Assembly: GCA_937906495.1 (NCBI GenBank)
Contig: CALCVT010000047.1
Coordinates: 1-10,248 of the forward strand
DNA: 10,248 bases
Source: an uncultured Prevotella sp.
Lineage (GTDB): Bacteria > Bacteroidota > Bacteroidia > Bacteroidales > Bacteroidaceae
Direction of reading: 5' to 3'
In this document: positions 6,534 to 10,248 of the stretch, one piece after another
Layout of the letters: the number at the start of each line of letters is the position of its first letter
Position numbering within the stretch: position 1 is the first letter of the stretch
Notes under the pieces: model-generated
The model's database searches: none
What the model was told of the DNA's origin: nothing
The model's input: only the letters and a program-made list of their open reading frames with translations
Made by a program: the position numbers and the translations under genes

Positions 6534-7754
6534 TTACTCTACGGGAACAACCTTGGCAATACGGCTTCCTTGTGCATCTTGTACCCAAATTGCAAAGAAC
6601 ATAGGACCAACTGCCTCGAAGTCTGATTTGCTCATCTGTTGTACAAAGGTATAACCTTGTGCTGAAGTCAAAGCATTGCACATCTCATCATCAAGGCTAC
6701 GTCCCATCATATTAGCCATAGTAAAGGCTGCATCGGGATCATTTTCATAATCAAAGAGGTCAAGATCCCACTGTGACTGCGGAGAGAAACGATATTTACC
6801 TGCAGCAGCTACATTAGTCTTAACTGTTACATAAACATTATAATAGCCATTATCGTCTACTCTTACGCCTTTATCTACAATTGTTATTTGAGGTGCCTGA
6901 CTCTGCGACTTCAGCGTTTCAAATGGAATTACAAGAGCATCGTAATCATAAATAATTGTAGGATCTGCATTATTTACATCGACATACATAGCCATTAATA
7001 CGTACTCTGTATCTTGATCGAGATTGGTAATACTAATTTCTTGTGCACCACTATAAGCCATCATTGTCAGATACTTACCAATGTTCATACCATTCTCTAC
7101 AGCAATGTTATTCCAACCATAGTAGCAGTGAAGTACAGGGGCTTGCTCGCCTTCATAAGTTAGATACTCATCGTAATATTTCTTCTTCATCAGGTAGTAG
7201 AACCATTTCTTATTCTCATCGTTCGGAGTAATAGTCATCTTTGCTGATGTATACTCAATAGTTATACCTGATGCTGTAAACTTGTCACCTTGTACAGGAG
7301 GTTGTTCTCCTTGTAAGGTTCGGAAAACAGTCTTCGTAAACGAACTTGACTTACCTTCAGTCCAGCCAAAAGAAATTAAAGCATAGTCTGTTTCCGATTT
7401 CAAATCCTGTACAGTAATCTTCAACGTATCTTTGTGAAGATTTGCTGTAAAATCCTCCTGCTCGTTCATTGCTGTAACTACTTGATCATCACTGAGATTT
7501 TCAATTGCAGCTGCTTCAACAACCTTCGCAAAGTAAGCCGTACTCTCATTGTTTGGTTCAACTAAAATATCTACAGCAGAAGTTGTGATATTGCTCACCG
7601 AACTTTTCACTTCAAAAGGAACTTCAACATCAGGTTTACCAGGTTCTACAGGATCAGTTCCAGGAGGGGTAACCGGATTTTGAGGATCATCGTCACTACA
7701 TGATGTCCAACACAAAGCTCCCATTAGGAGGAATAACAGACTCTTTAGTTTCAT
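6534..7754 (-). CDS. Surface-type lipoprotein with Fn3-like modules
   Basis: A 406-aa protein (A of the cluster) when started at the ATG at 7754. The first 18 residues are a signal peptide ending WTSC (lipid on C19), followed by the acidic SDDDPQ and a Pro-rich linker to about residue 46. An upstream in-frame ATG at 7826 is unlikely: it would put 24 residues before the signal peptide and fall almost on the predicted transcript start. Modules at about 47-148 (SNITTSAVDILVEPNN...DYALISFG...FRT) and 158-281 (ITIEYTSAKMTITPND...EYVLMAMY...FET) share a layout with those of genes B and C. Residues 288-406 resemble the C-terminal module of B. The mature protein has only two cysteines besides C19 (C210, C359). 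No catalytic motif is seen; a surface binding role is a guess from architecture. It is first in the cluster. Confidence 0.8.
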   Translation of the reverse strand: MKLKSLLFLLMGALCWTSCSDDDPQNPVTPPGTDPVEPGKPDVEVPFEVKSSVSNITTSAVDILVEPNNESTAYFAKVVEAAAIENLSDDQVVTAMNEQEDFTANLHKDTLKITVQDLKSETDYALISFGWTEGKSSSFTKTVFRTLQGEQPPVQGDKFTASGITIEYTSAKMTITPNDENKKWFYYLMKKKYYDEYLTYEGEQAPVLHCYYGWNNIAVENGMNIGKYLTMMAYSGAQEISITNLDQDTEYVLMAMYVDVNNADPTIIYDYDALVIPFETLKSQSQAPQITIVDKGVRVDDNGYYNVYVTVKTNVAAAGKYRFSPQSQWDLDLFDYENDPDAAFTMANMMGRSLDDEMCNALTSAQGYTFVQQMSKSDFEAVGPMFFAIWVQDAQGSRIAKVVPVE

Positions 7755-7834
7755 AAGGCAAGTTTTTAAGGTTAATATTGATTTGATGTATTCTTTTATT
7801 ATTCGAAACATCAATTTATGAAACATCTCGGTTG

Positions 7835-7865
7835 CAAATATAGCGCATACTTTTGAAGTTCCAAA
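7835..7865 (-). promoter_or_regulatory. Promoter of the A-B-C exported-protein cluster
   Basis: On the minus strand TTTG (7865-7862), a 19-nt spacer and TATATTTG (7842-7835) give a full match to the Bacteroidetes consensus. An A/T-rich tract lies just upstream. The expected start near 7828 gives a leader of about 73 nt before the ATG at 7754. Confidence 0.8.
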
Positions 7866-8218
7866 AAAAAGTATTCATTTTTTGAGGATTTAGCTCAAAT
7901 TCTTTCAAAAAACTGCCTTTTGACAGAAATATTACGGCTTTTCGAAAGCAATTAATTCTATATACTTCCCATATGCTGTGAATATAAACTTTTCACCTGA
8001 CACTTTCTATTATGTCAGCATAAACATTACTATCCTAATCATATACCTATGTTCATATTCTCAGCATTGCTCAAACTACTGATTCAGAATTAATTGATTT
8101 GGCTAAATTTAAATAATAACAAACCGAACAAAGGCCGTAGGGGTTACATTTACTGGCTAATTGACTAACGTACTTGCAGGTATAAAGACACATCAAACCA
8201 TAATTGGAGAAATGCCAC
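7866..8218. other. Intergenic stretch, nothing recognised
   Basis: About 350 A/T-rich bases between the cluster promoter and the mobile-element-like insertion. Stops are frequent in all frames, and no promoter, RNA or repeat could be supported. Confidence 0.5.
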
Positions 8219-8504
8219 TAAACATATTATTGGTGTCCGGTAAAACTTTTATGTCCCAATTGATATTTTAATTTTCTCAAACAGCCGATAAATCGAATGT
8301 GTAGGAGCTTCATTGGCATATACAAAACCTTTAGAGTTGATTAATTTGGGCAAATACAGCATCCTCATCCATATATACCCTATAAAAGGAGAACATATTG
8401 TATCGGACAGCCGAAATGATTATTCATGTAGGGGGCTTGGCAATGTATAAAATCACTCAGAATAGCCAGTTATACATGTTTACCGGACAGCAATATAAAC
8501 ATAT
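8219..8504. mobile_element. MITE-like element: 268 bp, 17-bp terminal inverted repeats, 9-bp target duplication
   Basis: The left end, TATTGGTGTCCGGTAAA (8228-8244), and the reverse complement of the right end (8479-8495) match at 16 of 17 positions. TAAACATAT lies immediately outside both ends (8219-8227 and 8496-8504), as expected for a 9-bp target-site duplication. The 268-bp body has no convincing coding region, so it would need a transposase in trans. An 8-base motif ACAGCCGA occurs twice inside (8281-8288, 8407-8414). A duplication of about this length fits the IS4-type range, but the family is not established. The intact duplication suggests a fairly recent insertion. Confidence 0.7.
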
Positions 8505-8619
8505 AAAGTGTTGGTCCTTATTTAATACTTGGCAGACACACTTTGGGAGACAGTATCGATACGACAGGTCTAAAAATCGAAACAGAAAGATAAAGGAATT
8601 CGAAACTGATGAAGAATAA
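8496..8619 (+). pseudogene. Possible decayed transposase fragment (DUF4372/IS4-like)
   Basis: The frame continues past the element to a TAA at 8617-8619 and reads KHIKCWSLFN..FG.., then an Arg/Lys-rich stretch. It weakly recalls the N-terminal part of DUF4372 IS4-type transposases (K-H-F-T-C-W-N-x-L then FGQL). Removing the 268-bp element and one duplication copy joins this frame to an upstream open stretch of similar quality, as though the element had landed in an older remnant. The similarity is from memory and short, and the frame may be chance. Confidence 0.25.
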
Positions 8620-8620
8620 A

Positions 8621-8664
8621 AATAATAACTGCCGGTTAAACCTGTTACTGTTCAACCGGCAGTT
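8621..8664 (-). terminator. Rho-independent terminator of the rpoA-rplQ operon
   Basis: AACTGCCGGTT (8627-8637) and AACCGGCAGTT (8654-8664) pair perfectly over 11 bp with a 16-nt loop. On the minus strand the stem is followed by ATTATTTTTATTC. It lies about 70 nt past the rplQ stop. Confidence 0.85.
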
Positions 8665-8733
8665 TATAATTGTTGGTCTGTATTAGTTGGCTTACCAGAT
8701 GCAATGGCTGCACCTAGTACAAGTTACGCAATA

Positions 8734-9228
8734 TTATTCAGCCTTTGCCTCTTCGGCAGGAGCTTCAGTTGCAGAAGCCTCTGCAGCGGGTGCTTCTACA
8801 GCAGCTTTTGCAGCGCTCTTCTTGCTACGACGGGTACGTGTAGCTTTCTTCTTGGTCTTAGCCATGTTCTCATCGAAGTCTACGAGTTCGATGAAGCACA
8901 TTTCAGCAGCATCGCTGGCACGGAAACCAGTTTTGATGATGCGAGTGTAGCCACCGGGACGATCAAGAACCTTGCTGCGTACCTCACGGAAGAGTTCGGT
9001 TACAGCATATTTGTCCTGAAGGTAGCTGAACACAACACGGCGAGAGTTAGTAGTATCGTCCTTGCTCTTGGTAATCAGGGGCTCAACATACTTTTTCAGC
9101 GCCTTTGCCTTGGCCAGAGTCGTAGTGATTCTTTTGTGCTTGATCAAAGAGCATGCCATGTTAGAAAGCATGGCCGATCTGTGAGAAGCAGTACGGCTCA
9201 AATGATTGAATTTTTTATTGTGTCTCAT
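8734..9228 (-). CDS. rplQ: 50S ribosomal protein L17
   Basis: A 164-aa protein of the large ribosomal subunit. The L17 core occupies residues 1-120. It starts MRHNKKFNHLSRTASHR, followed by a SLIKHKRITTT-type stretch, the helix AKALKKYVEPLITKS, and the end PGGYTRI...MCFIELVDF. After the core comes a basic stretch (KTKKKATRTRRSKK, from about 123) and then an Ala/Glu/Pro-rich acidic tail to the end, a low-complexity extension absent from short L17 proteins. It lies 8 nt after rpoA and is followed by the terminator at 8621-8664, so it closes the ribosomal operon. Confidence 0.97.
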   Translation of the reverse strand: MRHNKKFNHLSRTASHRSAMLSNMACSLIKHKRITTTLAKAKALKKYVEPLITKSKDDTTNSRRVVFSYLQDKYAVTELFREVRSKVLDRPGGYTRIIKTGFRASDAAEMCFIELVDFDENMAKTKKKATRTRRSKKSAAKAAVEAPAAEASATEAPAEEAKAE

Positions 9229-9236
9229 TTCAGATA

Positions 9237-10229
9237 TTAATCTTTATCTAATTTATACTTAGAGATATCGGTTCCAAACGACAGATTCAGACTCTCGAGC
9301 AAATCATCAAGCTCCGTGAGCGATTTCTTACCAAAGTTACGGAACTTAAGGAGATCATTCTTATTGAACTGTACGAGTTCGCCAAGAGTTTCAACATCAG
9401 CAGCCTTAAGACAGTTGAGTGCACGAACTGAAAGATTCATATCAACCAACTTAGTCTTGAGAAGCTGTCTCATGTGAAGAACTTCCTCATCGAATTCTTC
9501 GTTTTCAGCATCAGCCTTATCTTCGATGGTAATCTTCTCATCAGAGAAGAGCATGAAGTGATAAATCAATATTTTGGCTGCCTCCTTAAGTGCATCCTTC
9601 GGGTGAATGGAACCATCCGTAGCGATTTCGAGCACGAGTTTGTCGTAGTCGGTTTTCTGCTCTACGCGGAAAGGTTCTACGGCGTACTTTACATTACGGA
9701 TTGGAGTGTAAATTGAGTCGATGGCAATATCGTTCACTTCCTGGCAGAACTCACGGTTCTCATCAGCGGGAACATAGCCTCTGCCTTTGTTAATAGAAAT
9801 TGTCATCTGCATCGTGGCTTTCGAATCTAAGTGACAAATCACTAATTCAGGATTTAACACTTCAAATCCATTGAGAAACTTACTGATATCGCCAGCTTTG
9901 AACTCTGTGGAGTTAGAGATGGTGATAGTAGCCTTCTCTGCTTCGTGTTCTTCTACAATCTGCTTGAAGCGAACTTGCTTCAAGTTGAGTATAATGTTGG
10001 TTACGTCCTCACGCACACCAGGCACTGAAGCGAACTCATGCTCAACACCTTCGATACGAACGGTATTGATTGCATAGCCCTCAAGCGAGGATAGGAGAAT
10101 GCGACGTAATGCATTTCCGACAGTTGTGCCGAAACCTGGCTCCAAGGGGCGGAACTCGAATTTTCCGTACTTGGGGTCATTCTCCAACATTATCACTTTG
10201 TCAGGTTTTTGAAATGCTAATATCGCCAT
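9237..10229 (-). CDS. rpoA: DNA-directed RNA polymerase alpha subunit
   Basis: A complete 330-aa alpha subunit, the dimer that seeds assembly of RNA polymerase. The N-terminal domain (about 1-232) carries the dimerisation motif GTTVGNALRRILLSSLEG (34-51). An acidic linker (236-250) leads to the C-terminal domain (about 255-320), with SVRALNCLKAADVETLGEL and GKKSLTELDDLL. R269 and N272 align with the E. coli residues that contact UP-element DNA (R265 and N268). The length is normal for the family. The start at 10229 gives the expected MAILAFQKPD. The operon promoter and the upstream ribosomal genes lie beyond the right edge. Confidence 0.98.
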   Translation of the reverse strand: MAILAFQKPDKVIMLENDPKYGKFEFRPLEPGFGTTVGNALRRILLSSLEGYAINTVRIEGVEHEFASVPGVREDVTNIILNLKQVRFKQIVEEHEAEKATITISNSTEFKAGDISKFLNGFEVLNPELVICHLDSKATMQMTISINKGRGYVPADENREFCQEVNDIAIDSIYTPIRNVKYAVEPFRVEQKTDYDKLVLEIATDGSIHPKDALKEAAKILIYHFMLFSDEKITIEDKADAENEEFDEEVLHMRQLLKTKLVDMNLSVRALNCLKAADVETLGELVQFNKNDLLKFRNFGKKSLTELDDLLESLNLSFGTDISKYKLDKD

Positions 10230-10248
10230 GAATGTAAGGGGATTATAG

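Noticed and set aside
7755..7826. Upstream start for lipoprotein A at 7826
   Set aside because: It would bury the lipoprotein signal behind 24 residues and nearly coincide with the predicted transcription start; the ATG at 7754 gives a standard signal peptide.
8704..9240. Long plus-strand open frames opposite rplQ
   Set aside because: They are antisense shadows of a certain ribosomal gene; Cys/Ser-rich content reflects the reverse of its codons.

Overview
The window looks like a chromosomal segment of a Bacteroidales bacterium, possibly of the Prevotella/Bacteroides group. The evidence is the ...rpoA-rplQ end of a ribosomal-protein operon, BACON-domain and Omp28-type exported proteins, lipoprotein signals of the C-S-D-D type, and three promoters of the Bacteroidetes sigma-A kind (TTTG, 19-20 nt, TAnnTTTG). 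Shine-Dalgarno sequences are generally absent. The genus cannot be fixed from the sequence alone.

Layout from left to right. Positions 1-210 (-) hold the first 70 codons of an exported DUF4932-like protein that runs off the left edge, with its own promoter at 272-302. About 303-1047 has no recognisable gene, only a perfect 11-bp inverted repeat. A small solitary HicB-like protein (1048-1254, -) is divergent from an exported M28 zinc peptidase (1464-2495, +), which has a clean promoter. The convergent space 2496-2849 holds a long imperfect palindrome and the terminator of the next cluster. Positions 2850-7754 (-) hold three exported-protein genes read right to left from one strong promoter (7835-7865): a 406-aa surface-type lipoprotein (A), a 675-aa BACON lipoprotein (B), and a 441-aa Omp28-like protein with a thioredoxin-like CGNC site (C). 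Strong hairpins sit in the A/B and B/C gaps. Positions 7866-8733 are intergenic and carry a 268-bp element with 17-bp terminal inverted repeats and a 9-bp target duplication, followed by the terminator of the ribosomal operon. Positions 8734-10229 (-) are rplQ and rpoA.

The most interesting unit is the A-B-C cluster. All three proteins appear built from the same Ig/Fn3-like module, A and B also share a C-terminal module, and C adds a redox-type CxxC fold. B carries six cysteines in its mature part. A plausible but unproven reading is a cell-surface lipoprotein assembly with a dedicated thiol protein, whose relative expression is set by intergenic hairpins. The window shows no CRISPR array, tRNA, rRNA or intact transposase.
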